Shown piece after piece: positions 1 to 8,401 of a stretch of 64,000 nt of DNA. The translations under genes and the position numbers were made by a program. Source of the DNA: Micromonospora sp. CB01531 (lineage in GTDB: Bacteria; Actinomycetota; Actinomycetes; Mycobacteriales; Micromonosporaceae); assembly GCF_001905095.1 (NCBI RefSeq), contig NZ_LWLS01000105.1:62001-126000 (forward strand), written 5' to 3'. Under the pieces are notes generated by a model. It did not search any database and was not told the origin of the DNA. It saw only the letters and a list, made by a program, of their open reading frames with translations. Position 1 is the first letter of the stretch. Each line of letters begins with the position of its first letter.

Positions 1-212
1 AAGCCCTTGTTGCCCAGGGCGTCGTGCTCGTCGGACAGGGACAGCGTCACGGTCCAGCCGATCAGCCCGTAAACGAAGACGGCCAGCACGATCAGCGACG
101 GGGAGAGCAGCAGCAGACCCGGCAACCAACGGCGCAGCCGGGCCCGCCGCGCTCCCGGGCTCGGGCTCGGTCGGGTCCGTGGCGGCGTCGGGGTGGCGGT
201 TCTCGTGGTCAC
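1..212 (-). CDS. Sugar ABC transporter permease, MalF-like (N-terminus only)
   Basis: Only the first 70 codons are in the window; the gene continues past position 1. The reading frame starts with GTG at 212, preceded by a strong Shine-Dalgarno sequence (GGAGG, 216-220). A basic, proline-rich cytoplasmic tail of about 28 residues is followed by a hydrophobic segment (about residues 31-50). This is the usual beginning of a carbohydrate-uptake permease of the MalF/UgpA type. It lies 65 bp downstream of the solute-binding lipoprotein gene on the same strand, so both should belong to one sugar import operon, with the ROK regulator on the other side. The substrate cannot be told. Confidence 0.75.
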   Translation of the reverse strand, partial: MTTRTATPTPPRTRPSPSPGARRARLRRWLPGLLLLSPSLIVLAVFVYGLIGWTVTLSLSDEHDALGNKG

Positions 213-234
213 CGATCCTCCATCATGGACATAC

Positions 235-264
235 GTTGGGACAGGTCAGGGGACCTGTCCCAAC
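235..264 (-). terminator. Intra-operon hairpin between binding protein and permease
   Basis: A perfect 13-bp inverted repeat (235-247 and 252-264, arm GTTGGGACAGGTC) with a 4-nt loop lies between the stop of the lipoprotein gene and the ribosome-binding site of the permease gene. There is no U tract. Hairpins here usually stabilise or partly terminate the message, so that the binding protein is made in excess over the permeases. Confidence 0.7.
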
Positions 265-277
265 GCAGCCGTCGGTT

Positions 278-1543
278 CTACTTGCTCGCGTACTGCTTCG
301 CCGCGGCGACGAGCGCACTCTGCAGCGCCGCGACGTCACCGTCGCTGGAGAACTTGCCCTGCGCCGAGGCCACCGCGCCCTGCCAGCCCTGCGAGCAGGC
401 CGAGCCGTGCGGGCAGGACGGGACGGGCTTGCCCTTGGCCCAGTCGGCGATCGCGGCCTGCTGGTAGGCGGGGTAGTCCGTGGCGTTGGCGTCGGTCCGG
501 GCCGGGATCGAGCCCTTCTTGGTGTTGAAGGCCTTTTGCCCAGCGGCGCTGCCCAGCGTCTTCAGCCAGCACTTGGTGCCCTCGGGGTTCTTCGCATTCT
601 TGGGCAGCACGAACGAGTCGGCCAGCCACTGGTAGGCGTCGCCGTTGCCCGGGAAGACCGAGTAGTTGTAGTCCTTGAAGCCCTTGGCGTCGAGGTCGGC
701 GGCCTCCCAGTCGCCCATGAGCTGGTAGGCGGCCTTGCCCTCCATGACGAGCTTCTCGGCATCGGTCCAGTCGAAGGTGTCGCGGTCCTTGTTGCTGTAC
801 GACAGCAGCTTCTTGTAGTCGTTGATGGCGTCGGTGATGTCCGCGGCGGCCCAGTCGGTCTGGCCGGTCCAGAGGCCGCTGAACTTCTCCGGCCCCAGCT
901 TCGAGATCAGCACCGCCTCGAAGAGCATCTGCTGCGTCCAGTCCTTGCCGAGCGCGAGGGGCGTCGCGACCCCCTTGGCCTTTAGCGTGTCGAGCTGGGA
1001 GAAGAACTCCGGCAGCGTCGTCGCCGGGACGGTGATGCCGGCCTGGGCCAGCACGGTCTTGTTTCCCCACAGCACGTTGGCGCGGTGGATGTTGGCCGGC
1101 ACCGAGTAGATCTTGCCGTCAACGGTCAGGCTGTCGACGAGTCCCTTGGGGAACGCCGAGTCCAGGCCCCACTCCTTGTAGTCCCCGCTGAGGTCCTCGA
1201 TCTGGCCGGCCTTGATGTAGTCGGTCAACTCGGCGCCGGCATGTGCCTGGAAGGTGTCCGGCGGGTCGTTCTGCTGCAGCCGTGAGGCCAGGACCTGCTT
1301 GGCGTTGGACCCCGCACCGCCCGCGACCGCGCCGTTGACGAACTCGTACTGCGCGCAGTCGGTCTTGAACTGGGCGACCAGGCCGTCGAGGCCGGCCTTC
1401 TCGCCGCCGTCGGCCCACCAGGTAAAGACCTCGACCTTCTTGCTGCCGGCTCCGCCGTCGCCATCGTCGGCGCCGCAGCCGCTCGCCAGCAGGGCGAGCG
1501 CCATGCCGGCCGCGGCAACGGCCGTGCGAGTGCGCAAGCGCAT
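278..1543 (-). CDS. Extracellular solute-binding lipoprotein of a carbohydrate ABC transporter
   Basis: This 421-aa protein delivers an extracellular sugar or oligosaccharide to the permease encoded just downstream. A basic N-terminus and hydrophobic stretch end in a lipobox (LASGC), so the mature protein is a lipid-anchored lipoprotein. The rest has the length and character of a family 1 binding protein (MalE/UgpB type): an early EVFTWW strand, a central aromatic-rich region, and a C-terminal repeat of short helices. It is first in its operon, followed by a hairpin and the permease. It diverges from a ROK regulator, the usual arrangement for sugar-responsive control. The ligand is unknown. 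Confidence 0.9.
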   Translation of the reverse strand: MRLRTRTAVAAAGMALALLASGCGADDGDGGAGSKKVEVFTWWADGGEKAGLDGLVAQFKTDCAQYEFVNGAVAGGAGSNAKQVLASRLQQNDPPDTFQAHAGAELTDYIKAGQIEDLSGDYKEWGLDSAFPKGLVDSLTVDGKIYSVPANIHRANVLWGNKTVLAQAGITVPATTLPEFFSQLDTLKAKGVATPLALGKDWTQQMLFEAVLISKLGPEKFSGLWTGQTDWAAADITDAINDYKKLLSYSNKDRDTFDWTDAEKLVMEGKAAYQLMGDWEAADLDAKGFKDYNYSVFPGNGDAYQWLADSFVLPKNAKNPEGTKCWLKTLGSAAGQKAFNTKKGSIPARTDANATDYPAYQQAAIADWAKGKPVPSCPHGSACSQGWQGAVASAQGKFSSDGDVAALQSALVAAAKQYASK

Positions 1544-1584
1544 ACGTCCTCCATCAGGTTCTCGTGGGATGTGGGGCTGTGATG

Positions 1585-1594
1585 GAACATGTTC
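1585..1594. promoter_or_regulatory. Perfect palindrome in the divergent ROK/ABC promoter region
   Basis: GAACATGTTC is a perfect 10-bp palindrome in the 207-bp space between the lipoprotein start (1543) and the ROK start (1751). It lies 42 bp from the lipoprotein gene and could be an operator for the ROK protein. This rests on symmetry and position only. A TTGACA hexamer at 1714-1719 on the plus strand lacks a convincing -10 partner. Confidence 0.3.
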
Positions 1595-1750
1595 AAGCTT
1601 GGTAGCAGCGTCTACTGTGACCCTCGTCCTGTCGCCCGAGTTGTGTCAACTGTTGGCAATCAAAATGTGATCCCGGGGCAATGTTCGGGCCAGCTCGGCT
1701 GGTTTTGTCGATCCTTGACAGAACTCTGGCGTGGCCAGGAAGATCGCGCC

Positions 1751-2983
1751 GTGGCCAGGCAGCGGATCGACCCGCGGACCCTGTGGCGTCCCGGCGCCTC
1801 CGCGATCGTGCGTCGTGTGGCCACGACTCTGCGGGTGTACGGACCGAGCACCCGGGCCGAGCTGGTCGCGCTCAGCGGCCTGTCCCGAACCACCGTTTCG
1901 GCCGCCCTGGCCGACCTCGGCGCCGCCGGTCTCATCGGCGAGCGCGCCAGCGCGCACGGCCCCTCCGGCGGGGGCCGGCCCGCCTCGGTCGTCCGGCTGA
2001 CCCGTCGCGCCGGGCTCGCCGCCGGCATCGACATCGGCCGCCGCCACGTTCGGCTCGCTCTCGCCGACCTCGCGCACGAGGTGCTCAACGTGCACGAGAC
2101 CCGCACCGACTTCGACCTCGACGACCGACCGGACGACGCGCTCGCGACGGCCGTCGGCCTTTTTGACTCCGCCCTGGCCGGCATCGGCGCCGGTCGCGAC
2201 GACATCGTCGCCGTCGGTCTCGGCGTGCCGGCCCCGATCACCCGCGATCGGCGTATCGGCTCTCCACCAATGCTGCCCGGCTGGGCCGGCCTGCGTCCGG
2301 CCGACGCGTTCGCCGACCTGCTCGGCCGGCCCGTCCGGGCCGAGAACGACGCCAACCTCGGCGCGCTCGGCGAGTACGTCTGGGGTGCCGGTCGCGGCTG
2401 CAGCGATCTCGTCTACGTGAAGCTGGCCACCGGGGTCGGTGCCGGCATCGTGCTGGACGGCCGGCTGTATCGCGGCGCCGCCGGCACGGCCGGGGAGCTC
2501 GGTCACGTCACCCTCGACGCCAGGGGCGCGGTCTGCCGCTGCGGCAACCGCGGCTGCGTCGAGCTCGCCGTCGGCGGCCGGGCGCTGCTCGCCCACGCCC
2601 GGCAGGCCAAACCCGAGCTGGCCGACCTCGCCGCGCTCATCGCCGCCGCCCGGGACGGCGACCCCGGCTGCCGCCGGCTCGTCGCCGACGCCGGGACGCA
2701 GCTCGGCTACGCGCTCGGCAATCTGGTCAACCTCATCAACCCGCAGCGCGTCGTCCTCGGTGACGAACTCGGCACCGCCACCGACCTGCTTCGCGAGCCG
2801 TTGCAGCGCGGTCTCGCCGAGACCGCGTTCGCTGCGGCGGCCGAGGCGGTCGAGGTGGTGCAGAGCGACCTGGCGCTGCGGGCGGCGGCGTACGGGGGGA
2901 TCGCGCTCGCCCTCGGCGTCGACACCGTTCCGTTCGCCACCCTTCGCCGGGCAGAGCCGGCTGACCGTCCGGGGGCGCCGTAG
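1751..2983 (+). CDS. ROK-family transcriptional regulator
   Basis: A 410-aa regulator with an N-terminal winged helix (about residues 10-75) and a C-terminal ROK sugar-kinase-like domain. The ROK part shows a DIGRR nucleotide-binding turn, an NDAN motif and the zinc site CRCGNRGCVE (bases about 2530-2562), which matches the family pattern CxCGxxGCxE. Such proteins repress sugar uptake genes and are released by a sugar ligand. The GTG at 1751 is preferred because the conserved domain begins right after it; the frame stays open to ATG 1589, but that would add 54 untypical residues. It diverges from the sugar ABC operon, its likely target. Confidence 0.85.
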   Translation: MARQRIDPRTLWRPGASAIVRRVATTLRVYGPSTRAELVALSGLSRTTVSAALADLGAAGLIGERASAHGPSGGGRPASVVRLTRRAGLAAGIDIGRRHVRLALADLAHEVLNVHETRTDFDLDDRPDDALATAVGLFDSALAGIGAGRDDIVAVGLGVPAPITRDRRIGSPPMLPGWAGLRPADAFADLLGRPVRAENDANLGALGEYVWGAGRGCSDLVYVKLATGVGAGIVLDGRLYRGAAGTAGELGHVTLDARGAVCRCGNRGCVELAVGGRALLAHARQAKPELADLAALIAAARDGDPGCRRLVADAGTQLGYALGNLVNLINPQRVVLGDELGTATDLLREPLQRGLAETAFAAAAEAVEVVQSDLALRAAAYGGIALALGVDTVPFATLRRAEPADRPGAP

Positions 2984-3137
2984 CGCTCGCGCGTCGCGCC
3001 CCGGTGACCCCAGGGCCCCTGGGAGCTGATCAGTTGACGGATACGACCGGCGCGCCGGCCGGGATCACAGGTCCTGGCCGGCGTCGTCCGCATGCCGGCG
3101 GCCCCGCCCGCTGCGGTCGGGATCCGATCTCGGGTGC
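2984..3137. other. Convergent intergenic spacer with weak dyads
   Basis: This stretch separates the convergent ROK and msrB genes. It holds several short dyads (CCCAGGG/CCCTGGG near 3008-3022, a CCGGCGCGCCGG palindrome, and CCGGCC/GGCCGG arms) that could end transcription from either side. None is a clean long hairpin. Confidence 0.4.
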
Positions 3138-3581
3138 TCAGGCGAACAACGCTCGGTACTCGCCGTAGCCCTCGCGCTCGAGCTCGTCGCGCGGTATGAA
3201 CCGAAGCGCCGCCGAGTTCATGCAATAGCGCAACCCGCCCGCCTCCGGGGGGCCATCGTCGAACACGTGGCCGAGGTGGCTGTCCCCGTGCGCCGACCGG
3301 ACCTCCGTGCGGACCATGCCCAGGCTCGACTCCTGTGCTTCGACCACATTCTTCGCTTCGACGGGCCTGGTGAAACTGGGCCAGCCGGTACCACTGTCAA
3401 ACTTGTCGACGGAGGTGAACAGCGGTTCACCGGAGACGACGTCGACGTATATGCCCGGCTCCTTGTTGTCCCAATAGGCGTTGTCGAAGGCCGGCTCTGT
3501 CCCAGCTTCCTGAGTGACCCGGTACTGCTCCGGCGACAGCCTGGAAATTGCCTCGGCGCTCTTGCGGTACTCGTGCGGCAC
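3138..3581 (-). CDS. msrB: Peptide-methionine (R)-S-oxide reductase, one-cysteine zinc-less form
   Basis: This 147-aa cytoplasmic enzyme reduces the R-epimer of methionine sulfoxide in oxidised proteins. Visible family signatures are [35 protein letters not shown] and the active-site [11 protein letters not shown], with catalytic Cys120. It has no other cysteine: both CxxC zinc sites are absent, and the usual recycling position in DSGxGWPSF is Thr65. A separate thiol (thioredoxin or mycothiol) would therefore have to reduce the sulfenic acid. The methyltransferase gene at 3835 is transcribed divergently. The start fits the family length, with a purine-rich GGAGGAAG just upstream. Confidence 0.93.
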   Translation of the reverse strand: MPHEYRKSAEAISRLSPEQYRVTQEAGTEPAFDNAYWDNKEPGIYVDVVSGEPLFTSVDKFDSGTGWPSFTRPVEAKNVVEAQESSLGMVRTEVRSAHGDSHLGHVFDDGPPEAGGLRYCMNSAALRFIPRDELEREGYGEYRALFA

Positions 3582-3834
3582 GGCGCTTCCTCCGGATATC
3601 GGTCAGCGGCAAGAAATCCGTTCACCCGGCCTCGACAGGTCGGGGCCCGAATGCCTACCCCGCGTGCCGTCGAGTAACCACCAATCCCTCCGCCGCCACG
3701 TCCCGGCTCCGGCCGGCTGCCACCGCCACCTCGGGCGTTTGCCGAACCAGCAAGATTCCTTGCCGTTTCGTGTCTCGGCGGCGCACCATCGCCCGGTCGG
3801 GGCGGGCGGGCGTCCGCCCGGTGAGGAAGGCAAC

Positions 3835-4497
3835 ATGATCGAGCACGACGCGTACCCGGTGGACTCGGCCGTGGACGACGCCACCGCCCGGTTCTGGGAC
3901 GAGCTGTACCAACAACGCGAGCGGGTGTGGAGCGGCCGGGCAAACGCCGTCCTGGCCGAGGTGGTGGAGCCGCTGCCGCCCGGCACCGCGCTCGACCTGG
4001 GCTGCGGCGAGGGCGGCGACGCGATCTGGCTGGCCGGCCAGGGTTGGCAGGTCAACGCCGTCGACATCTCGACCACCGCCCTGGACCGGCTCACCGCCGA
4101 GGCAGCCCGGGCCGGCGTGGCGTCCCGGATCACCGTGGCCCGGCACGACCTGACCCGGACCTTCCCGGCGGGCCGGTACGACCTGGTCTCGGCGCAGTTC
4201 CTCCAGTCCCCGCTGGAACTGCCCCGGGAGGCGGTGCTGCGTGCGGCGGCGCGCGCGGTCGCGCCCGGCGGTCGGCTCCTGGTCGTGGAGCACGGCGCGC
4301 CGCCGCCGTGGGCCCGTGACAGCCACCCGCACGCCCGCTTCGCCAGCCCCCAGGAGATCCTCGCCGCCCTCGACCTCGACCCGGACCGCTGGCACACCGA
4401 ACGGCTCAGGGCCGCGTACCGGACGGGCACGGGCCCGGACGGCGAGACGGGCAACCTCGTCGACCACGTCGTCCTGGTCCGCCGCGAGCAGCGCTGA
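3835..4497 (+). CDS. Class I SAM-dependent methyltransferase
   Basis: A 220-aa Rossmann-fold methyltransferase. SAM motif I is seen as ALDLGCGEGGDAIWLA, followed by the acidic end of beta-2 (NAVDIST) and a typical VARHDL motif. It looks like the TehB/UbiE-like soluble methyltransferases of actinomycetes that act on small molecules. The acceptor cannot be named. ATG 3835 has a good ribosome-binding site (GAGGAAGG, 3822-3829); a longer open frame upstream would run over the msrB promoter and is not coding. It appears monocistronic. Confidence 0.8.
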   Translation: MIEHDAYPVDSAVDDATARFWDELYQQRERVWSGRANAVLAEVVEPLPPGTALDLGCGEGGDAIWLAGQGWQVNAVDISTTALDRLTAEAARAGVASRITVARHDLTRTFPAGRYDLVSAQFLQSPLELPREAVLRAAARAVAPGGRLLVVEHGAPPPWARDSHPHARFASPQEILAALDLDPDRWHTERLRAAYRTGTGPDGETGNLVDHVVLVRREQR

Positions 4498-4709
4498 ACC
4501 ACGCCAGCGAATTCGGACGAAAAAAGATCGCTGCCTGGGGGAGCCGGCCTACCCGAAAGAGTGCGGTCGCAGTTCTGGGCGTACGAGCACTATTCTTGCC
4601 CGCCGTACTGGTAAGGCCGGCGCCCAGCACGAAAATATGGCTGGAAGCGCCGGCCAGGACAAAGCCGTCCGAGACTGCCCCCATTGCGACCGACGCGGCG
4701 TGGAGAGAC

Positions 4710-5876
4710 ATGACGAAGAAGATGCGAGGTTTGGCCGCTGTCCTGCTCGTTGCCGTTTCCGCCGCGATAACCGTCGGCCGTGCCGCCGGCGCGAGTCCGT
4801 TCGAAACGGACGTCGCGACAGCGTCGTCCCATAGCGGCGCGTCCGACCCGGATGTGACGAACAACGACGGGCGAACGGCCGAGCCGGCCGATCTGTTCAA
4901 CGGGACGGCAACCGTGAGCCAGCCGAGCCGGTCCCCGTTCCCGGAGGCCATCGGCAGTCACGCCGAGAGCACCTCGATCATCTGGAACGGGCAGTACCTG
5001 ATGTACTACCGGACCTTCATCAGCCCGACCGGGACCACCTGCGCCATTCCGCAAGGCGTGGCGATGGCGACCTCGAACGACCGCGGAGCCACCTGGACAC
5101 CGGTCAACGGAGGACGTCCGTTGTCGGCCCTACAGACAGTCCAGCAGGGCCAGAGTTGCCAGTTCGACGACAACGTCACGAGCACCTGGGTGTACTCGCC
5201 CGACGTCATCGCCGACGGATCACGCTTGGTCATGGTGTTTGAGCAGCGTGATCACGACCCGAACTACGTCGCCCCAGGGCAGGGACGGAGCCTGCACTCC
5301 GTTCGATATGTCACCAGCACCGACGGGCGTAACTGGTCAAACAGCGCCCTTCTGATTCGGCCCGGGGCGGTCGGTGCGTGGGACGACGAGGTCGGCACGC
5401 CCGATATCGAGAAGGACGGAACGGGTTACCTCCTGACGTTCCACGGGCACGACGCGACCGGGCGCCTGAAGCAGACGCGCGGGGTGGCCCGGCTCGACAC
5501 GCTGGCCAGTGAATACACCGGCGTCCGTCAGAAGATCGATCTGTCGCCGACCCCGGACTGGGCCAACTTCGGTGTGGGTATGGCGGACATGACTCGGGAG
5601 CCCGACGGCTACTGGTACATCGTCTTCGAGGCCTTCTCGGGCGCCAGCGGAGCGTGTGGCCGGACGGACACCAAGACGGTGGTCGGCATCGCGCGTAGCG
5701 CTGACGCCGTGCGCTGGTCGGTGGCCCCGACGCCGTTGATCTACGGCCGCGACGGGCTCAGCTGCGGTTACGACATGCCTGCCTGGCAGCTCCTCGGCGA
5801 TGTTCGAGGCATCGTCACGCCCAACGACCCGCCGGAGGGCGGCAGCCTGGTGCGCTGGGACATCCTCGCCAGGTAG
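4710..5876 (+). CDS. Secreted five-bladed beta-propeller protein, possible glycosidase
   Basis: A 388-aa exported protein. The N-terminus from ATG 4710 has a KK pair, a hydrophobic core and an AGA-type signal peptidase site near residue 28. The mature part has repeated beta-propeller blades with Asp-box-like turns (STSIIWNGQYLMYYR, ATSNDRGATW, STDGRNW, IARSADAVRW). This is the pattern of GH43/GH32-like and sialidase-like folds. I cannot place the catalytic triad confidently, so a non-catalytic carbohydrate-binding propeller is possible. It stands alone, followed by a large bidirectional hairpin. Confidence 0.65.
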   Translation: MTKKMRGLAAVLLVAVSAAITVGRAAGASPFETDVATASSHSGASDPDVTNNDGRTAEPADLFNGTATVSQPSRSPFPEAIGSHAESTSIIWNGQYLMYYRTFISPTGTTCAIPQGVAMATSNDRGATWTPVNGGRPLSALQTVQQGQSCQFDDNVTSTWVYSPDVIADGSRLVMVFEQRDHDPNYVAPGQGRSLHSVRYVTSTDGRNWSNSALLIRPGAVGAWDDEVGTPDIEKDGTGYLLTFHGHDATGRLKQTRGVARLDTLASEYTGVRQKIDLSPTPDWANFGVGMADMTREPDGYWYIVFEAFSGASGACGRTDTKTVVGIARSADAVRWSVAPTPLIYGRDGLSCGYDMPAWQLLGDVRGIVTPNDPPEGGSLVRWDILAR

Positions 5877-5887
5877 TGCTGGGCAAG

Positions 5888-5946
5888 CCGCCCGCCTGCT
5901 CAAGCGGCAACCAGGAGGCGAAGCCCCTGAGCAGGCAGGCGGGCGG
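5888..5946. terminator. Bidirectional hairpin terminator
   Basis: Arms CCGCCCGCCTGCTCA (5888-5902) and TGAGCAGGC...GGGCGG (5928-5946) form a long stem with a small bulge on the right side. It lies between convergent genes ending at 5876 and 5979, so it can serve both. Confidence 0.6.
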
Positions 5947-5978
5947 TGTGCGGCCCGGCAGGGAGCAGCTGGGCCCTG

Positions 5979-6554
5979 CTATGCCGGCGCCGGAACCTGC
6001 GGCGCCGCCCCGCGTCGGCGCCGCATCAACTCCCGCAACCCGAGATACACGAACGGCAGCATCAGCAGCACGTCGGCGAGGTGCGCGATCCACACCTCCC
6101 GACTGATACGGCTCAGCGGGAAGGCGGCGGCGCCCAGGCTGATCAGCAGACCGACGGCGACCGGGGCGGCCCGCGTCCAGGCCAGGACGAGGCCCAGCGC
6201 GAACAAACTGAGCGGAAACAGCGGCCCGGCGGTCCAGAACAGCGTGTACGCGGCGAACGCGGACCGCTCGTCGAGCAGTTCGACCGCCGTCGCGTGCGAG
6301 ACGTCGAACAGGCCCTCGTGCACGCTCTGCACGCCGAACGCGACGCCGCCGACCGCTCCGAACACCGCCACCGGCAGCGCGACCGCCACGAACCGAGGAG
6401 CGGCCGGCCGCAGCCGCTCGTACAGGCCGAACAGGCCGATCAACCAGCACGCGGTCGAGAGCGCGACGAGCGCGCCGGCGGTGCTGCCCTGTCGATCGTC
6501 CTCCCAGAAGAAGCTGGCGAGGAAATTCAGGGTGGAACCGAGGATGAGAAACAT
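5979..6554 (-). CDS. Integral membrane protein of unknown function
   Basis: A 191-aa protein with about six predicted membrane-spanning segments and a short basic C-terminal tail (MRRRRG). It has no catalytic motif I can recognise. It lies 56 bp downstream of the response regulator gene on the same strand. It may belong to the patatin-kinase-regulator transcription unit, perhaps as an output or sensing partner. The family is not identified; its overall look is that of DUF4386-like small membrane proteins, which is a guess. Confidence 0.6.
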   Translation of the reverse strand: MFLILGSTLNFLASFFWEDDRQGSTAGALVALSTACWLIGLFGLYERLRPAAPRFVAVALPVAVFGAVGGVAFGVQSVHEGLFDVSHATAVELLDERSAFAAYTLFWTAGPLFPLSLFALGLVLAWTRAAPVAVGLLISLGAAAFPLSRISREVWIAHLADVLLMLPFVYLGLRELMRRRRGAAPQVPAPA

Positions 6555-6610
6555 GCCCGAACGCTACGAACGCGCCGCCGGTATCGAATTCGCCAAGCGC
6601 TGATGTCGGC

Positions 6611-7267
6611 CTACCGCAGTCGCGGTACACCGGCCAGCCCGCTGCGGTAGGCGAACACGACCAGCTGGGCCCGGTCCCGCGCGCCGAGCTTCGCCATCGC
6701 CCGGTTGGCGTGGGTCTTGGCGGTGGCCGGGCTGATTCCCAGCCGGATCCCGACCTCCCCGTCGGACAGGCCCGCCGCGACCAGCCCGACCACCTCACGT
6801 TCGCGCACGGTCAGCGTCTCCGTGCCGGGCACCCGCGGGCCGGCCGCGAACGCCGCGATGAGCCGGCGGGTCACCGCCGGAGCCAGCAGCGCGTCCCCGG
6901 CAGCCACCACCCGTACCGCGCGGCGTAGCTCGTCCGGCTCCACGTCCTTCAGCAGGAAACCACTCGCGCCCGCCTGCAACGCCGCGTACACGTATTCGTC
7001 CAGCTCGAACGTGGTCAGAACGACTACCCGAACGCCCGGCAGCCGGCCGTCGGCGAGAATCCGCCGGGTCGCGGTAAGCCCGTCCGTACCCGGCATGCGG
7101 ATGTCCATCAGTGCCACGTCCGGCCGGTGCGCCCGGGTCAGGGCGATGGCCTCGTCCCCATCGGCCGCCTCGGCGACCACCTCGATGTCCGGCGCCCGTT
7201 CCAGCAGGACCCGGAAACCGGCGCGCACCAACCGCTGGTCGTCGGCGAGCAGCACCTTCACGGTCAT
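6611..7267 (-). CDS. NarL/LuxR-family response regulator
   Basis: A 218-aa two-component regulator: receiver domain (residues 1-120) with acidic pocket LLADDQ and phospho-acceptor Asp55 in ALMDIRMPG, then a LuxR-type helix-turn-helix (about 150-210) with LTVREREVVGLVAAGLSDGEV. ATG 7267 overlaps the stop of the histidine kinase gene by 4 bp (ATGA), so the two are translationally coupled and form a cognate pair. The frame is open a further 20 codons upstream, but those lie inside the kinase gene and are not family-like. Targets probably include its own operon. Confidence 0.92.
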   Translation of the reverse strand: MTVKVLLADDQRLVRAGFRVLLERAPDIEVVAEAADGDEAIALTRAHRPDVALMDIRMPGTDGLTATRRILADGRLPGVRVVVLTTFELDEYVYAALQAGASGFLLKDVEPDELRRAVRVVAAGDALLAPAVTRRLIAAFAAGPRVPGTETLTVREREVVGLVAAGLSDGEVGIRLGISPATAKTHANRAMAKLGARDRAQLVVFAYRSGLAGVPRLR

Positions 7268-8388
7268 CGCGGCAACCACCCCTGCACCTCGAAACCACCA
7301 CCGTCGACCGGGCCCGCACGCAGCCAACCGCCGAGGCCCACGGCCCGTTCCGTCATCCCGCGCAGCCCGTTCCCTGGTGGCCCGGCGGGGTTACGCCCGT
7401 CGTCGCGCACCGTCAGGGACAGCCCGTCAGGTCGGTAGCCCAACCCGATCTCGATCCGTCCGGCACGGGCATGCCGTACCGCGTTGGCCACCGCCTCCTG
7501 CACGATGCGGTAGGCCGCCGCCTCCACGGCGCGCGGCAGCGCCCGCGGCTCGCCGTCACACACCAGCACGGCGCCGGTCTCCGCCGCCAGCAGCGGCAGC
7601 CGGTCAAGGCCGGGGATCGGCGGCTGCGGTTGCGCCGGCAGGCCGTCGCGCAGCAGGCCCACCGCGGCGCGCAACTCCACCATCGCCTCCCGGCTGGCCC
7701 GGCGTACCGCGTCCAGCGCCGCGCGGGCCTGCGCCGGGTCGTCGTCGAGCACGTCACGGGCCACGCTCGCCTGCACACCGACCACGGCGAGCGTGTGCGC
7801 GGTGACATCGTGCAGCTCACGGGCGATGCGCAGCCGCTCGTCGGCGAGTTGCCGGTCGGCGGCCCGGTCCCGTTCGGCGGCCAGCAACGCCAGCCGGGTT
7901 CGCCGCTCGCGAACCACCTCACCCAACAGCAGCGCCGCCACGAACACCACCGTCGAACTGTCCAGCGTGGCGTCCAGGAAGCCCACCCCGGCGACCGCCG
8001 TGCGCCCCTGCGCGTCCAGCGCGATGAACAGCGCCGCCACCGCCAGACCGACGCGGCGACGAGGCGCCACGGCCACCGAGTACAGCGCCACCCAGACCGG
8101 AACGGCCGGCGCCCCACCGGGATAACGAAGGACGTGGTACAGGAGAAATAGGCCGCCCACCACGGACAGGACGGCAGCCGGCCACCGCCGCCGAGCCAAC
8201 AGCGCCAGGACCATGGCGGCGCAGAGCCCGTACGCCACCCCGTCGGCTCCCCGGTCGTCCGGCGCTACCGCCGTCGACGTGATCCGCAGCCAGGTGAGGG
8301 CACCGCTCACTGCCACGACGCCCGCGTCGATACCCCACCGCCGCATCCGGTCACTGTACGAAGGCAGCACATCGGACGCGTACCGCAA
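7264..8388 (-). CDS. Sensor histidine kinase (HisKA_3 type)
   Basis: A 374-aa membrane kinase. Several hydrophobic segments occupy residues 15-155, followed by a short coiled coil and the dimerisation/phospho-acceptor helix with His193 (ARELHDVTAHT). A C-terminal HATPase domain follows, with EAVANAVRHA and DDG and GxGLxGM motifs. It phosphorylates the response regulator encoded immediately downstream, with which it overlaps by 4 bp. There is no large extracytoplasmic loop, so it is probably an intramembrane sensor of envelope or lipid state. An alternative start at 8346 removes 14 residues. The patatin gene upstream ends only 13 bp away, suggesting one operon. Confidence 0.9.
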   Translation of the reverse strand: MRYASDVLPSYSDRMRRWGIDAGVVAVSGALTWLRITSTAVAPDDRGADGVAYGLCAAMVLALLARRRWPAAVLSVVGGLFLLYHVLRYPGGAPAVPVWVALYSVAVAPRRRVGLAVAALFIALDAQGRTAVAGVGFLDATLDSSTVVFVAALLLGEVVRERRTRLALLAAERDRAADRQLADERLRIARELHDVTAHTLAVVGVQASVARDVLDDDPAQARAALDAVRRASREAMVELRAAVGLLRDGLPAQPQPPIPGLDRLPLLAAETGAVLVCDGEPRALPRAVEAAAYRIVQEAVANAVRHARAGRIEIGLGYRPDGLSLTVRDDGRNPAGPPGNGLRGMTERAVGLGGWLRAGPVDGGGFEVQGWLPR

Positions 8389-8401
8389 GCGCGGTATCCG
8401 C

